From the NCBI RefSeq assembly GCF_900105185.1, contig NZ_FNTJ01000003.1, positions 248,001-312,000 on the forward strand: a DNA stretch of 64,000 nt. Reading direction: 5' to 3'. This document shows, one piece after another, positions 25,250 through 34,141 of this stretch. This DNA comes from Pseudomonas saponiphila (GTDB taxonomy: Bacteria; Pseudomonadota; Gammaproteobacteria; Pseudomonadales; Pseudomonadaceae). Made by a program: the position numbers and the translations under genes. The notes under the pieces were generated by a model that saw nothing but the letters and a program-made list of their open reading frames with translations, was not told where the DNA came from and searched no databases. Positions within the stretch are counted from its first letter, which is position 1. Each line of letters begins with the position of its first letter.

Positions 25250-25658
25250 CCGGTTTCTGTCCCTCTTTTTTGAGGGCTGACGTTAGGGTCAAAAGCACCC
25301 GGTAGTCACAGTCGCTGATGCTGCCATCCTGGAGGGCCTTATTCAGAGCCAACTTCACTCCAGGAGTGGCAGCGTACTTGGCAGTTGTCTCGGCGAGCTC
25401 AACGTACTGCTCAGCAGTGATTTCAACTCCGGAAGCGCAAACGCCATACCCCCCCTCCATGCGACTCGCCGCCAGCCGAGCAGACGCCGAATCAAAATCG
25501 AACAGATCAGGCTGAGCAAGAAATTCTGCGGCAACGGCAGACTTTGCTTCGTCGGCATCCTCAACGAATAGATCGCGATCTGATAGGTACACAGTGCCTG
25601 CCAGGCCGGCCAGCAGTACAACTGAAATCGTCAAGGGGATGTAGTGTCGTTTCTTCAT
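25230..25658 (-). CDS. Membrane-anchored hypothetical protein, 142 aa
   Basis: ATG 25658 gives [25 protein letters not shown], a single N-terminal transmembrane or uncleaved signal segment; the longer frame to 25802 is discarded because a class B element lies at 25688-25735. The rest is periplasmic and helical, with a later [20 protein letters not shown]. Not recognised. Confidence 0.7.
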   Translation of the reverse strand: MKKRHYIPLTISVVLLAGLAGTVYLSDRDLFVEDADEAKSAVAAEFLAQPDLFDFDSASARLAASRMEGGYGVCASGVEITAEQYVELAETTAKYAATPGVKLALNKALQDGSISDCDYRVLLTLTSALKKEGQKPAIATNS

Positions 25659-25687
25659 AGTGGCCGCAACGATCAAGAGTCGATCGG

Positions 25688-25735
25688 AGTCTACCCAGCA
25701 CGGGAAAAACTCAAAGCCAAAGTGGGCTCGCGAAA
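25688..25735 (-). promoter_or_regulatory. Class B promoter-like element
   Basis: TTTC (25732-25735), 11 nt, TTGGCT (25715-25720), 21 nt, TAGACT (25688-25693); -10 ends 29 nt before ATG 25658. Confidence 0.65.
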
Positions 25736-25755
25736 CACCACTTGGGGACAGCAAC

Positions 25756-25788
25756 TTGGCTGGATGTTCGACTGAGAGCCTGTATCGT
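25756..25788 (+). promoter_or_regulatory. Class B promoter-like element for csrA
   Basis: TTGGCT (25756-25761), 21 nt, TATCGT (25783-25788), 33 nt before the csrA ATG. It is divergent from the element at 25688-25735; their TTGGCT boxes are 35 bp apart. Confidence 0.55.
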
Positions 25789-25821
25789 GTGGCCAACAGC
25801 AATCAGACCAAGGAGCCTCAA

Positions 25822-26001
25822 ATGCTAATTCTGACACGTCGAATAGGTGAAACCCTGATGATCGGCGACAACATCACGGTGACTGTCCTGGGCGTGCAAG
25901 GTAACCAAGTCCGCATTGGCGTGAATTGCCCGAAGGAAATCGAGGTTCATCGGGAAGAGATCTATGAGCGCATCCAGAAGGAAAAGCGTGAACGTGCGTA
26001 A
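25822..26001 (+). CDS. csrA: CsrA/RsmA-family RNA-binding translational regulator
   Basis: 59 aa, nearly superposable on Csr[49 protein letters not shown]. The RNA-contact residues are present (Leu4, Arg6, Arg7 and the VHREE block with Arg44). CsrA dimers bind GGA motifs in 5' leaders and alter translation. A plasmid copy could change expression of host as well as plasmid genes; similar RsmA-like regulators are known on Pseudomonas plasmids such as pQBR103. AAGGAG precedes the ATG. The 3' end overlaps the next gene. Confidence 0.96.
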   Translation: MLILTRRIGETLMIGDNITVTVLGVQGNQVRIGVNCPKEIEVHREEIYERIQKEKRERA

Positions 26002-26350
26002 AGCGTGCTCCCTGCTTGTCCTGTCGGCAGCGCTATCTGGCTGCATGACCTCTTGGGTTCAAAGCCCCAGTCCAACCGTTAAAGCCCTAGTTCGAGATCT
26101 AACCTTGCAGGGTTACCAGTGCGAGGCAGGTTTCTCTGAAATTGAGTGCAAGCATGAAGCCGTGCAGGCCGTGAAGCAGACAAGCATCTGCGATGCGACT
26201 CGCTGCTATCCGAGAGGGGAGACGTACCAGGTCAGCGTCTACAGGATTCAGCAGAAGCCCAATGGGCTGCCTCTCGTTCGGCACACAGTCGAGCGAGCTG
26301 ATCCACCTCCTGCCAAACAAAGCGAAGAAGCAGCCCCCACCTCCGAGTGA
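25988..26350 (+). CDS. Predicted lipoprotein, 120 aa
   Basis: GTG 25988 is chosen: AAGGA lies 5 nt upstream and the product opens [19 protein letters not shown] with lipobox LSGC. Earlier in-frame ATG 25964 would lie within csrA without a ribosome-binding site. Four cysteines in the mature part ([16 protein letters not shown] and [13 protein letters not shown]) could form two disulfides. It overlaps csrA by 14 nt and ends within a small hairpin (CCCACCTC..GAGGTGGG). Not recognised. Confidence 0.72.
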   Translation: MNVRKACSLLVLSAALSGCMTSWVQSPSPTVKALVRDLTLQGYQCEAGFSEIECKHEAVQAVKQTSICDATRCYPRGETYQVSVYRIQQKPNGLPLVRHTVERADPPPAKQSEEAAPTSE

Positions 26351-26368
26351 GGTGGGATTCGCAGTTGC

Positions 26369-26821
26369 CTACTGTTTTTGACTGGCTGACTTGGCCAGTT
26401 GAGAGATCTGAGCCATCAACCCTGGAACAGAATCGGCGTTCACATAAACCAGACGCCGACTCTTCGGTAGCTCGAAAGCCCCGTAGAATCGCTGCCCCGC
26501 ATTGGCCTTCGCCGCATTCGTAAACACGTCAAAGCCGACAATTTCCACCGGTAGTGCATCAGTGTTGAGCGTGCAGACGCCGGCTGTTTCGAGGGTTGTG
26601 GCCGCGTTCTTGAAGTAGCCTTCGAAGGCTTCTTTCCCCCCTGATTTGCTGGCCAGGTAAGCCCCCTCATAGAGCAGGAACAGCGATTCGCTACTGGTGC
26701 AGAGGATTGCGTCCTTGTCGACCGTTAGGCTTGCCTTCAACGGGACATCAACTCCCGCTGTAGCAAAGGGAGAGCTGGCGCAAGCCAGAAGCAGACATGT
26801 CAGTTTCAACAGATGGCGCAT
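26369..26821 (-). CDS. Predicted periplasmic protein, 150 aa
   Basis: The Sec signal MRHLLKLTCLLLACASSPFATA is cleaved near residue 22. The mature part has two cysteines (AILCTSSESLFLLYEGAYLA and TAGVCTLNTDALPV), probably a disulfide, and a closing helix. Start and upstream stop overlap as TGATG at 26821, so it is translated with 26821-27483. Not recognised. Confidence 0.75.
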   Translation of the reverse strand: MRHLLKLTCLLLACASSPFATAGVDVPLKASLTVDKDAILCTSSESLFLLYEGAYLASKSGGKEAFEGYFKNAATTLETAGVCTLNTDALPVEIVGFDVFTNAAKANAGQRFYGAFELPKSRRLVYVNADSVPGLMAQISQLAKSASQKQ

Positions 26822-27483
26822 CAGAGGAAAACCCCTCCTGGAGTTGTTTTGAAGGCGACCATTGCGCCGGAGGTACAGCGGTAGATAGTCGGCGCGAAAC
26901 CAAGTTCAAGAGCAGACTCTGCCGCCTTGAACGGGCTTGATGTCCGGGGTAGCTCAGTGATCGCGACGCGACCGTTTACCTGCGTCCACAGTGCAAAGTA
27001 GTGCTCAGGGGGCTGCGGCAGCCCCTTGCGCAAGGGCGAGGGAGCTCCGGCGAGCATGATCAGGCAAGAGGATGGGAACCTGGCTCTGGGCTCTCGCATG
27101 TCGCGCAATGCAGAGTGGTTCGTCAGCTCATGGAAGGCCTCGAAGGTGATCGTCCCGAGCGCAATCTGCTGAAGGTCAACCAGCGAATAGGTGTCCGGGA
27201 TGGCATACCACTGGATATCACCATCAAGATCGTTCTGACCGGCGGCGGGATAACCAAATGCCAGCTTGCACCCGACCTCGATGCCGTTCACCCCATGGCG
27301 AAGGCCAACGACCCCGGTTCTGCCATCGATATTGAAAGAGACAATCGCATAGCTCTCCCTCGAATCGCCTGAGTGCACCGAACGAATCGAGTCAACACAC
27401 TCTGGCCAGCCTCCAGCGACTGCTAGCTCAACGACTTCATCTGCCTGAAGGCTTTGGCTCAGGTCGAGTAGCTCTCTGATCAT
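26821..27483 (-). CDS. Hypothetical 220-aa protein
   Basis: A cytoplasmic alpha/beta protein. It opens with helices (IRELLDLSQSLQADEVVELA), then beta-rich segments (SYAIVSFNIDGRTGVVGLRH, YFALWTQVNGRVAITELPRT). It is the middle gene of an overlapping three-gene operon (27728 to 26369), joined by ATGA and TGATG overlaps. Not recognised. Confidence 0.72.
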   Translation of the reverse strand: MIRELLDLSQSLQADEVVELAVAGGWPECVDSIRSVHSGDSRESYAIVSFNIDGRTGVVGLRHGVNGIEVGCKLAFGYPAAGQNDLDGDIQWYAIPDTYSLVDLQQIALGTITFEAFHELTNHSALRDMREPRARFPSSCLIMLAGAPSPLRKGLPQPPEHYFALWTQVNGRVAITELPRTSSPFKAAESALELGFAPTIYRCTSGAMVAFKTTPGGVFL

Positions 27484-27728
27484 TCAAGCGCCTCGTGAAG
27501 CGCTACCGCCTGAATGGCCGCGGCTTTAGCTACTGGATCTGTTGTGGTCTTGATGATTGACCGTAGCGCTTTCAGCAGAGCCTGGATCTGCTCTTGGGAA
27601 GAGTCAGCCGACTCATCGAGCCCGGCCGCATGTGCAGACTTGACCAGCTCAATCAGGGGGCTTTTGTCGTAGTCGTCCGGAAGGTTGAGGCCTGCCGTGG
27701 CGTCAATGAAATCTGCCGGGTTAAACAC
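27480..27728 (-). CDS. Hypothetical 82-aa protein
   Basis: GTG start at 27728 with GGGAG upstream. The protein is helical and acidic (IDATAGLNLPDDYDKSPLIE, KALRSIIKTTTDPVAKAAAI). Its stop overlaps the start of the next gene. Not recognised. Confidence 0.65.
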   Translation of the reverse strand: MFNPADFIDATAGLNLPDDYDKSPLIELVKSAHAAGLDESADSSQEQIQALLKALRSIIKTTTDPVAKAAAIQAVALHEALE

Positions 27729-27748
27729 TCGAAGACACTCCCATGTTC

Positions 27749-27769
27749 ATTGCGATCAATACCTCATTA
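27749..27769 (+). repeat. Outlying iteron-like site
   Basis: ATTGCGATCAATACCTCATT matches the iteron core up to the last bases. It lies in the gap between the GTG at 27728 and the rdgC terminator, about 4.2 kb from the main array, and could be an incompatibility or handcuffing site. Confidence 0.45.
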
Positions 27770-27775
27770 AGCAAA

Positions 27776-27803
27776 GGAGCCGCACTATGGCGGCTCCTTT
27801 TTT
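27776..27803. terminator. Rho-independent terminator, probably bidirectional
   Basis: Perfect 8-bp stem GGAGCCGC / GCGGCTCC with a 6-nt loop, followed by six T on the plus strand and TTT-GCTT on the minus strand. It ends rdgC transcription (stop at 27807). Confidence 0.8.
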
Positions 27804-27806
27804 ACT

Positions 27807-27946
27807 TCAGATCCCCTGGGGGACTTCCTCGCCCCCCAGCGCCGTCAGAAGCGCTGGGAACGCTTGCAGCAGTGTTTTCATCATCAACACGAGTGAAGCT
27901 GCGAATTGACCATCGGCATCATCACCGCCGTCTTGATTCGCCTGCT
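27807..27946 (-). pseudogene. rdgC: rdgC 3' part, cut off by IS copy 3
   Basis: Encodes the RdgC tail (NQDGGDDADGQFAASLVLMM, then LLTALGGEE), which matches the end of chromosomal RdgC proteins. It joins in frame to 30588-31374 after removing the IS and one CCTGCT duplication. Confidence 0.85.
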
Positions 27947-28039
27947 TGCGGATTTCGGTGAACGTGACCGAGCGTTTCGCTAATACGTGACCGGTGCTTC
28001 CACCCCGGTTGCGCGGGTTCTGGATTGTAATCGCATCGG

Positions 28040-28789
28040 TCACGATGCGGCTTGTTCCTCGGCTTTTTTTCGGCGCAGCGACTCGCCTTTCATCGTCAGT
28101 CGGTAGGCGTTGTGCACCAGGCGGTCGAGGATGGCATCGGCCAGGGTCGGGTCGTTGATCCAGCCGTGCCAGTGCTCGATGGGCAGTTGGCTCGTCAGGA
28201 TGGTGGAGCGGCTGCCAGCGCGGTCGTCGATCACCTCCAGCAGGTCATGCCGGGCTCCTTCCTCCAGCGGGGCTAGCGCCCAGTCGTCCAGCACCAGGAC
28301 GTCGACCTTTGCCAGCTGTTGCAGGGTACGGCCGAAGCTGCCGTCGCCATGAGCGATGCGCAGTTGTTCCAGCAGGCGCGGGGTGCGCAGGTACAGGGTG
28401 CTATAGCCCTGGCGGCAGGCCTGGTTGCCCAGGGCGCAGGCCAGCCAGGTTTTGCCGGCACCGGTCGGGCCGGTCAGCAGCAGGTTGTGCTGCTGGCGGA
28501 TCCAGTCGCCACTGGCCAGGGTGGCGATCAGACGCTCGTCCAGGGCGCGTCCGGTGCGGCGGTCGAGATCTTCCAGGCAGGCGTTGGCGTACTTGAGCTT
28601 GGCCTTCTTGCGCAGCCGTACCAGGCGCTGGTTGTCACGCCAGGCCAGTTCGCGGTCGAGCAGTAGGCCGAGGCGTTCATCGAAGCTCAGGCTGTGGCTG
28701 GCCGGCAGCGTCCATTGCTCTTCCAGGGCGCGGGCCATGCCGTCCAGGCGTAGCTGGTGCAGTTGATTCAGGGTGTGTTGCGGCATCAT
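28040..28789 (-). CDS. istB: IstB-like transposition ATPase, copy 3
   Basis: Same 249-aa product as at 128-877; intact. Confidence 0.94.
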   Translation of the reverse strand: MMPQHTLNQLHQLRLDGMARALEEQWTLPASHSLSFDERLGLLLDRELAWRDNQRLVRLRKKAKLKYANACLEDLDRRTGRALDERLIATLASGDWIRQQHNLLLTGPTGAGKTWLACALGNQACRQGYSTLYLRTPRLLEQLRIAHGDGSFGRTLQQLAKVDVLVLDDWALAPLEEGARHDLLEVIDDRAGSRSTILTSQLPIEHWHGWINDPTLADAILDRLVHNAYRLTMKGESLRRKKAEEQAAS

Positions 28790-30362
28790 CGAACAGCTCC
28801 TGTTGCGGGGGTTGGTAGTAGTCGGCGCCACGGACGTTCTCGTGGTCGCCGGGTAAGGTCGTTTCGGCGGCACGCTGGGGCAGCGGCTGTTGATCCAGGC
28901 CTTGCTGGAGCAGGTTGCGCACGCTGCGCCCGGTGAAGGCGCGCAGGTGTACGGCACGTTCGGCAGCGGCTTCCAGGCGTGCATTGCCATAGCGCCGGGC
29001 CAGCGAGAGCAGGCCGAGGCAGGCGCGGTAGCCCATCTCCGGGTGCGGCTTGTGGGTCAGTTGGTGATCGATCAGTTGGCGCGTGTAGGGGCCGATCCGC
29101 GCGCCCCAGTCGAGCAGGCGTTGTGGCGTCCATTCGCGATGCGCCTGGTGCGCCGCGGGCATGTGCTCGCGCTGGGTACTGTAAGCGCCGCGTCGCCCCA
29201 GCAGCAGGTGGCTGGCCACCCGCCGGTTGCCATGCAGCACTTCCAGGGTGTGTGCCGTCAGTCGCACGTCCACGTTCTGCCGGGCCAGGGCGGAGGGCAC
29301 GCTGTAGAAGCTGCCATTGACCTCGATGTGGTAGTCGATGCTGACCTTGCAGCGCTTGAAGGTGGCGACCTCGTAGGGATGCACCGGCAGCGCTCGCAAG
29401 GCCGGGCGATCCAGGCGCTCGAACCAGTCGCGCCGGCAGCCATCGAGCCGCTTGAACGGGCGCCGATTCAGATCCTCCAGCAGCTCGGCGATGGCCTGGT
29501 TAAGCGCATGCAGGCTGAAGAACTGCCGATGGCGCAGCCGCGCCATGATCCAGCGCTCGACCACCTGCACCGCCACCTCGGCCTTGGCCTTGTCCTGAGG
29601 CTTGCGTGGCCGTGCCGGCAGGATCACCGTCTGGTAATGACGCGCGCACTCCAGCGTGGCCCGGTTCAGGCCCGGCTCGTAGCGATCCGGCTGGGCGACC
29701 AGGGCGCGCGGATTGTCCGGCACAACCATTTCCGGCACGCCGCCAAAGTAGGTCAGAGCCTGGCCCAGCGAGGTCAGCCAGTCCACCTGGGTTTCGCCTG
29801 GCGTCGCGCAGGCATAGGTGTAATTCGAGGCGCCCAGGGCGGCGACGAAGATGTGCGCCCGGCGCACTTCGCCGGTGGCCGGGTCGACCACCGGCAGCGT
29901 CGGCCCGGCATAGTCGATGAATAGCTTCTCGCCCGCACGGTGCAGCTGACGCATCGAACGTTTGAGCGTCTGGGCGTAGCGCCGGTAGTGCTCGACGAAC
30001 TGGGTGTAGCGGTAGGTCGGCTGGCCCGCATGCGCGGCGAGATATTCCTCCCACAGCAGCTGCAAGGTCACGCCCTTGCGTCGCAACTCGCGGTGGATGC
30101 TCAGCACATCGGGCAGCACTCGCTCACCGCGCGGCTTGTTCGTCGACGTCGGTGCAAACAAGGCGGCCGCCAGCGCGGCCTCGTCCATGGCCACCAGCGC
30201 CGGCCAGTCCAGCCCGGCCACCCGCGCCGCCGCGATGTACTTGCTAACCACGCCCTTGGACAGCTGCAAGGCACGGGCAATCTTCTCGTGGGACAAGCCG
30301 GCCTCAAACTTGAGGCGCAGACATTCTTTGATGTTTCGCATGGCTACTCGCGGCGCCGCCAT
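28677..30362 (-). CDS. istA: IstA-like DDE transposase, copy 3
   Basis: Same 561-aa product as at 765-2450; intact. Confidence 0.95.
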   Translation of the reverse strand: MAAPRVAMRNIKECLRLKFEAGLSHEKIARALQLSKGVVSKYIAAARVAGLDWPALVAMDEAALAAALFAPTSTNKPRGERVLPDVLSIHRELRRKGVTLQLLWEEYLAAHAGQPTYRYTQFVEHYRRYAQTLKRSMRQLHRAGEKLFIDYAGPTLPVVDPATGEVRRAHIFVAALGASNYTYACATPGETQVDWLTSLGQALTYFGGVPEMVVPDNPRALVAQPDRYEPGLNRATLECARHYQTVILPARPRKPQDKAKAEVAVQVVERWIMARLRHRQFFSLHALNQAIAELLEDLNRRPFKRLDGCRRDWFERLDRPALRALPVHPYEVATFKRCKVSIDYHIEVNGSFYSVPSALARQNVDVRLTAHTLEVLHGNRRVASHLLLGRRGAYSTQREHMPAAHQAHREWTPQRLLDWGARIGPYTRQLIDHQLTHKPHPEMGYRACLGLLSLARRYGNARLEAAAERAVHLRAFTGRSVRNLLQQGLDQQPLPQRAAETTLPGDHENVRGADYYQPPQQELFDDAATHPESTAPATPGRHGPRPGRAMDAAGQPQPELR

Positions 30363-30587
30363 CTTCCTCTCCCGAAATCGGTCGAGGATGGCGGCGCATC
30401 AGGTCATGCGCAACGAAGGGGAAGGCTTTCGCTAAGTCGTGACCGGCGATTTCGGTAAGCCGTGACCACCTGTTTCGGAACAGGCGGAAAATCGGTCACG
30501 TTGCTACCGAAATGAGCGGTCACGCGTTAGCGAAATGACCGGTCACGATCAACCGAAACGGCCGGTCACGGTGCTCCGAAATCCGCA

Positions 30588-31374
30588 CCTGCTCTTGAAG
30601 GATGTCTTCGAAGCGCAGTTTCTTGATCTTCAGTCGATCGTCGATGACAAGCTTCAGCTTGTCCTCATACGCCAGCGAGAGCTCGTGAACCACCATGCCT
30701 GAGCTGATGTGGTTTTGGATGTTCTCGTGCGTCAGGTCTTGGTTGGTCGCGCGAATTGCGCCGCCGTCTTCACCGGTGTCTTGAAGTCGGGCATCGGTTA
30801 GCACCGTGAAACCGGCCGGTGACTGACCAGTGCGAACCCAATCAGTCATGCTGGCCGAAGGGGCAATCTTGGTGGTCACCGGGCGCACTGGGAGCGAACC
30901 GATGCACTCGCGCAGAGTAGAAAGCAGGTCCTCAGCTTTCTGAGGGGATGCCTTGTTGACGAAGATGATCCCGTCAGCAGGGGAAATGGCCGCATACGTG
31001 GTGGACCGGCGCAGGAATGCCCGTGGCATCAGTGTCTGGATGATTTCATCCTTCAGCTGATCCTTCTCCTTTTTGTACACCTTGCGCTGCTGAGAGGTTT
31101 CAATTTCCTCAACCTTGGCCTTGAGCTCATCACGTACCACCGAGCCTGGCAGGATGCGCTCGATCATCCGGAAGCAGATCAGGTGGTAACCGTCGGCAGA
31201 AAAGACCAGTGGTGCGTCAGGGCCTTTGCCAACCGGTGGCATAAAGCCGCAAGTGCTGAGGACTTGCGAGTCGGGCTCTTGGCTCTGCTTCTGCTGAAGT
31301 GCGGCTTCGAGAGTTTCGGCGGTGAGATCGATTTGTTGGGTGATGCGATAGGCGATGGCTTGATTGAAAAACAT
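30588..31374 (-). pseudogene. rdgC: rdgC 5' part (nucleoid-associated, recombination-associated protein)
   Basis: ATG 31374 after AAGGAGG. The sequence follows RdgC: MFFNQAIAYRITQQIDLTAE, a later STCGFMPPVGKGPDA, RMIERILPGSVVRDELKAKV, DQLKDEIIQTLMPRAFLRRS, GSLPVRPV, DGGAIRATNQDLTHENIQNH. RdgC forms a ring around DNA and restrains RecA. The reconstructed gene codes for 306 aa, the normal RdgC size. IS copy 3 replaces the last 45 or so residues, so this copy is probably non-functional or truncated. Confidence 0.92.
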
Positions 31375-31398
31375 GGGACCTCCTTGCTGTGTTGCCAC

Positions 31399-31446
31399 AG
31401 GGTAACGAAGCCCCGTCGTTCTTCAACTCAAGCCGGGCTGATGAAA
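31399..31446 (-). promoter_or_regulatory. Class B promoter-like element for rdgC
   Basis: TTTC (31443-31446), 11 nt, TTGAGT, 21 nt, TACCCT (31399-31404), ending 24 nt before ATG 31374. One variant base pair in the -35 box, same exact spacing as other members. Confidence 0.5.
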
Positions 31447-31448
31447 CT

Positions 31449-31655
31449 CTACAGTTTGAGTCCGTCGCATTTGGCATCTGCCAGAGTCGCGTGCCGATCA
31501 ATTCGGCCAGAGCGGTGCTTCAAGGCCCAGTGCCAAGATTTGTGCCAGTTGCCGTGATCCATGGGGGCGACCCTCTCGATCGTTGCCGCGACGACACCGC
31601 CCTTGGTGACCTGGTAGTGCCCTTTCCGGATGTACCGTATCTGTATTCCGCTCAC
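31449..31655 (-). CDS. Hypothetical 68-aa basic protein
   Basis: GTG 31655 after GGAGGT. MSGIQIRYIRKGHYQV and TIERVAPMDHGNWHKSWHWA suggest a small beta-rich domain of the kind found in short nucleic-acid-binding plasmid proteins, but this is only an impression. It lies just upstream of rdgC. Not recognised. Confidence 0.55.
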   Translation of the reverse strand: MSGIQIRYIRKGHYQVTKGGVVAATIERVAPMDHGNWHKSWHWALKHRSGRIDRHATLADAKCDGLKL

Positions 31656-31682
31656 TGATGGACCTCCAATTCTTTCTCAGCG

Positions 31683-32141
31683 TCATGCTGCCAGGGGCAG
31701 AGCAACGAAGTGATCTCGCGGAAATTCCTCCGCCGGCGCACGCAGGTAGCTGACCAGATCCTCGATCGAGGTATCGTTCAGCGACGCATACCAACGTCTG
31801 CCAACCAGGTGGAGCTGTGCGTCCAATTTGCCAGCGGCCGCTTTGATCGTCTCGAAGCCTGTATCTGGCAATGCGATGAGCGTGACAAGCCCCGTTCCTT
31901 GCATCAGGGCTGCGCTTACAACCGCCTCGTAGACCTGAGCTTTTTCTTGGCAGAGAACTTCAATCGAGGTCCCGCCGTCCACGTCTGCGTGAGAGATAGT
32001 CGCCAGCCCATGGCCTGCCAGAATGTCACTCACCGCTTCAGCACACGCACGTGTCAACGCTTTCGCATCGTCGATTGAGCAGCCTGCCAGTGCGCCGGAC
32101 GCAATCCTCTCCAGAATTTGGAGCCCGACGTTAGTGCCCAC
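31683..32141 (-). CDS. Hypothetical 152-aa protein
   Basis: The start is the GTG at 32141 (MGTNVGLQILERIASGALAG), which overlaps the stop of the upstream gene by 11 nt; the open frame to 32435 only shadows that gene. The fold is alternating helix/strand (DAKALTRACAEAVSDILAGH, EAVVSAALMQGTGLVTLIAL). Cytoplasmic. Not recognised. Confidence 0.6.
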   Translation of the reverse strand: MGTNVGLQILERIASGALAGCSIDDAKALTRACAEAVSDILAGHGLATISHADVDGGTSIEVLCQEKAQVYEAVVSAALMQGTGLVTLIALPDTGFETIKAAAGKLDAQLHLVGRRWYASLNDTSIEDLVSYLRAPAEEFPRDHFVALPLAA

Positions 32142-32511
32142 GATGGCGGCTCTTTTGGACCCCTTTGCGTGCAGCCAGGCGTTCACGGAGGTAAGGGACG
32201 GCAATCTCCGGCACGCGTGCAATCGGGCCAAAACGGAAACCGGGTTTACGCAGGCCAAACTCGCCTTGAGAGGACTCGTAAAGCTCTGTGTGACCGGTAG
32301 CGATGGCAGTATCCAGCAGGTTTTTCCAGGACGTTTTACCGAGGCGCAGAACACGATCGTCGACAACCATCTCGGACAGCGCCAGCTCCGGAGCAATCCC
32401 GGACATCTCCTGTTTCTTGATTTGTGGATCTGCAACTGGGGAATTCACCCCGGTGAAGAACGGCGTCGAGGACATGAAGTCCAGGCACATTTGAGGTTGA
32501 GCTTGTTTCAT
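32131..32511 (-). CDS. Hypothetical 126-aa protein
   Basis: ATG 32511 after AAAGGAG, 31 nt below a class A element. KQEMSGIAPELALSEMVVDD and LGKTSWKNLLDTAIATGHTE are the best-formed helical segments; the C terminus is strongly basic (LRERLAARKGVQKSRHRG). First gene of a two-gene operon. Not recognised. Confidence 0.68.
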   Translation of the reverse strand: MKQAQPQMCLDFMSSTPFFTGVNSPVADPQIKKQEMSGIAPELALSEMVVDDRVLRLGKTSWKNLLDTAIATGHTELYESSQGEFGLRKPGFRFGPIARVPEIAVPYLRERLAARKGVQKSRHRGH

Positions 32512-32542
32512 GGGTGTTCACTCCTTTGGAAGATGGAGCGAA

Positions 32543-32572
32543 GTGAAACCCGGTGAAGTGCGTGCCAGCAGA
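32543..32572 (-). promoter_or_regulatory. Class A promoter-like element
   Basis: CTGCTGGCACG, 12 nt, TTTCAC, ending 31 nt before ATG 32511. Confidence 0.65.
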
Positions 32573-32573
32573 T

Positions 32574-32993
32574 CTAACGTGTTCTGGCGAGCTTTTCCAT
32601 TTCCCGAAGAAGAAGGGTGGCCTGATCAGATGTCTGCTCGTTCGCGTAGGCCTCTATGAATGCCCCGATCAGTCGAATCAGCATTGAAGAGCCGGAATCA
32701 TCGCGCAGGGCGGTCTGAAGGCAAAATTGCTCCAGGTCGACGGGGGAGAGGTGGTTGAGCATGTCCTCTGAGATGATCTCGGCGATGTCTTCCAGGAGGA
32801 CCCGAAGAATATGGTGCGGGTTGTCCAGGGCCCCTTCAGCTTGATTCTGGCCCATTTCACAGAGCGCAAGCTTACGACCACCCTTGGGAGCGGGCGGGAG
32901 CGATAGCAATCGTTGCAGTGTGTCCGCAACGGCTCTGTTGGTTGGACGGCTCAACTGGTGACTCCAAGGCGCTGTGAAGCAGAAAACGCACAA
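32574..32993 (-). CDS. Hypothetical helical protein, up to 139 aa
   Basis: Open from a GTG at 32993 with TATAAT-like bases 17 nt upstream; ATG within the frame (MGQNQAEGALDNPHHILRVL) is an alternative start. The protein is all-helical (LLEDIAEIISEDMLNHLSPV, LIRLIGAFIEAYANEQTSDQ). Not recognised. Confidence 0.55.
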   Translation of the reverse strand: MCVFCFTAPWSHQLSRPTNRAVADTLQRLLSLPPAPKGGRKLALCEMGQNQAEGALDNPHHILRVLLEDIAEIISEDMLNHLSPVDLEQFCLQTALRDDSGSSMLIRLIGAFIEAYANEQTSDQATLLLREMEKLARTR

Positions 32994-33062
32994 GGCGTAC
33001 CGGAATTATAAACGGAAGATGGCTGGGTCCGTGAGGTGAATCGTAACTTCAGGCAGAGATGG

Positions 33063-33110
33063 TTTCGTGACCCCTTGTTCGCTGGGGAGTAATGGAGTCG
33101 CGATGTAAAT
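33063..33110 (+). promoter_or_regulatory. Possible class B promoter-like element
   Basis: TTTC, 11 nt, TTCGCT, 21 nt, GTAAAT, 37 nt before ATG 33148; spacing is exact but both boxes differ from the consensus. Confidence 0.35.
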
Positions 33111-33147
33111 TCGAGACGGCAATTCAGCCCCCAAACTGGAGTCGATA

Positions 33148-33543
33148 ATGATCAAGAACTGCTTGCTCGCCGCAATGCTTTTGCTGCCCACGGCCGCTTT
33201 TGCACACGAGGGCCTGGATAAGGACGAATTCACCAATGAGGCCTGGCAAAGCTATGGCCTGAATCTCTCCGAAGAGAAAGAGATTGCGATCAATACCATC
33301 CGCTTCGACCAGCAGCGCGATCGCTTCCACCTCACCAACAAATACATCGCTCAACTGCCCGCCGACGTGCAGGCCAAGATGGCAGAGGAAATGGCCGCCA
33401 TCGATGCCGCCGGCGATGCCAAGATCCAGTCCGTGCTGTCCCCGGAGGAACGCGCCGAACATGCGAAACTGAAGGCTGAGCATGAGGCGCACGCTGCACT
33501 GTGGGCCGAGTTCGAGGCCTGGAAGAAGCAGCAGGGGAAGTAA
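33148..33543 (+). CDS. Predicted periplasmic helical protein, 131 aa
   Basis: Signal peptide MIKNCLLAAMLLLPTAAFA with AFA cleavage near residue 19. The mature part is charged and helical; LSPEERAEHAKLKAEHEAHA is similar in style to CpxP/Spy/ZraP-like periplasmic helical proteins (LTPEQR-type motif), and its histidines could bind metal. GGAG precedes the ATG. The family call is tentative. Confidence 0.7.
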   Translation: MIKNCLLAAMLLLPTAAFAHEGLDKDEFTNEAWQSYGLNLSEEKEIAINTIRFDQQRDRFHLTNKYIAQLPADVQAKMAEEMAAIDAAGDAKIQSVLSPEERAEHAKLKAEHEAHAALWAEFEAWKKQQGK

Positions 33544-33588
33544 CCGCAGGCGGGGATTAGGCCCAGAGCTTGGGCAGAGGTAGCAAAG

Positions 33589-33780
33589 ATGAGAGAGCTG
33601 ATCAGTAGGGAGCCGTGGTGGGCAAATCCACCTCTTCCCGGCCAGGGTGATCTCGATGTCAGCTGGGGGTACTTAGAGGTCTACAGTTCCCCGGAGGGTT
33701 TCGAGTTTGTCTTTGTTGATGAGCCGCCATCGCTGGAAGAGATCACGAGCCGCAAAGCGTGCCGACTTGCGCAGCGCTAG
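33589..33780 (+). CDS. Hypothetical 63-aa protein
   Basis: GAGGTAG precedes the ATG, 45 nt after the upstream gene, so the two are probably co-transcribed and end at the hairpin at 33789. The aromatic, acidic sequence (LDVSWGYLEVYSSPEGFEFV) suggests a small beta domain. Not recognised. Confidence 0.6.
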   Translation: MRELISREPWWANPPLPGQGDLDVSWGYLEVYSSPEGFEFVFVDEPPSLEEITSRKACRLAQR

Positions 33781-33788
33781 CCGTTAAT

Positions 33789-33816
33789 CGTCCAGGCAGA
33801 AAACTCTGCCTGGACG
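33789..33816. terminator. Bidirectional terminator hairpin
   Basis: Perfect 12-bp stem CGTCCAGGCAGA / TCTGCCTGGACG around AAAC, between two convergent genes; followed by ATCTTCTT on the plus strand and ATTAACGG on the minus strand. Confidence 0.75.
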
Positions 33817-33823
33817 ATCTTCT

Positions 33824-34141
33824 TCAACATGTCGGCCGGCACATGAGCTGTTGAATGCAGCCGCACTGGAGCACGAAGTTGGGTGCTTCTACGCACAGTA
33901 CGGCCACACGATCATCATCGTTCGCATTCAGGAAGTATTCTGCCAAGACGACCGACTTCTCAGAGTCGTCCATACCCGACCAGTCTCTTAGACCAATCCG
34001 AGGGCCCACGTACATGAGCGCTCTGTCCAAAGCTTGCCCGAGGCTCGGATAGCTCTTAGGGCCAATCCACCCATCTTCTGGGTCCGTTCCCAGTGGCACG
34101 TCAAGGAAGGTAATGACCGCATTTCCTTCGGACTGGCTCAT
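33824..34141 (-). CDS. Hypothetical 105-aa protein
   Basis: Last gene of the 34839-33824 operon; it overlaps the upstream stop by 4 nt. ITFLDVPLGTDPEDGWIGPK, LGQALDRALMYVGPRIGLRD and EKSVVLAEYFLNANDDDRVA can be seen as ordered segments; the end is cysteine-rich. Not recognised. Confidence 0.65.
   Translation of the reverse strand: MSQSEGNAVITFLDVPLGTDPEDGWIGPKSYPSLGQALDRALMYVGPRIGLRDWSGMDDSEKSVVLAEYFLNANDDDRVAVLCVEAPNFVLQCGCIQQLMCRPTC

Larger units (their letters stand above)
27947..30587 (-). mobile_element. IS21-family insertion sequence, copy 3
   Basis: Third 2641-bp copy, same orientation as copy 1, flanked by 6-bp CCTGCT duplications at 27941-27946 and 30588-30593. It inserted in the last sixth of rdgC. 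Recombination with copy 1 would delete the 27.9 kb that include the sigma factor, PRTRC cassette and oriV. Confidence 0.97.
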
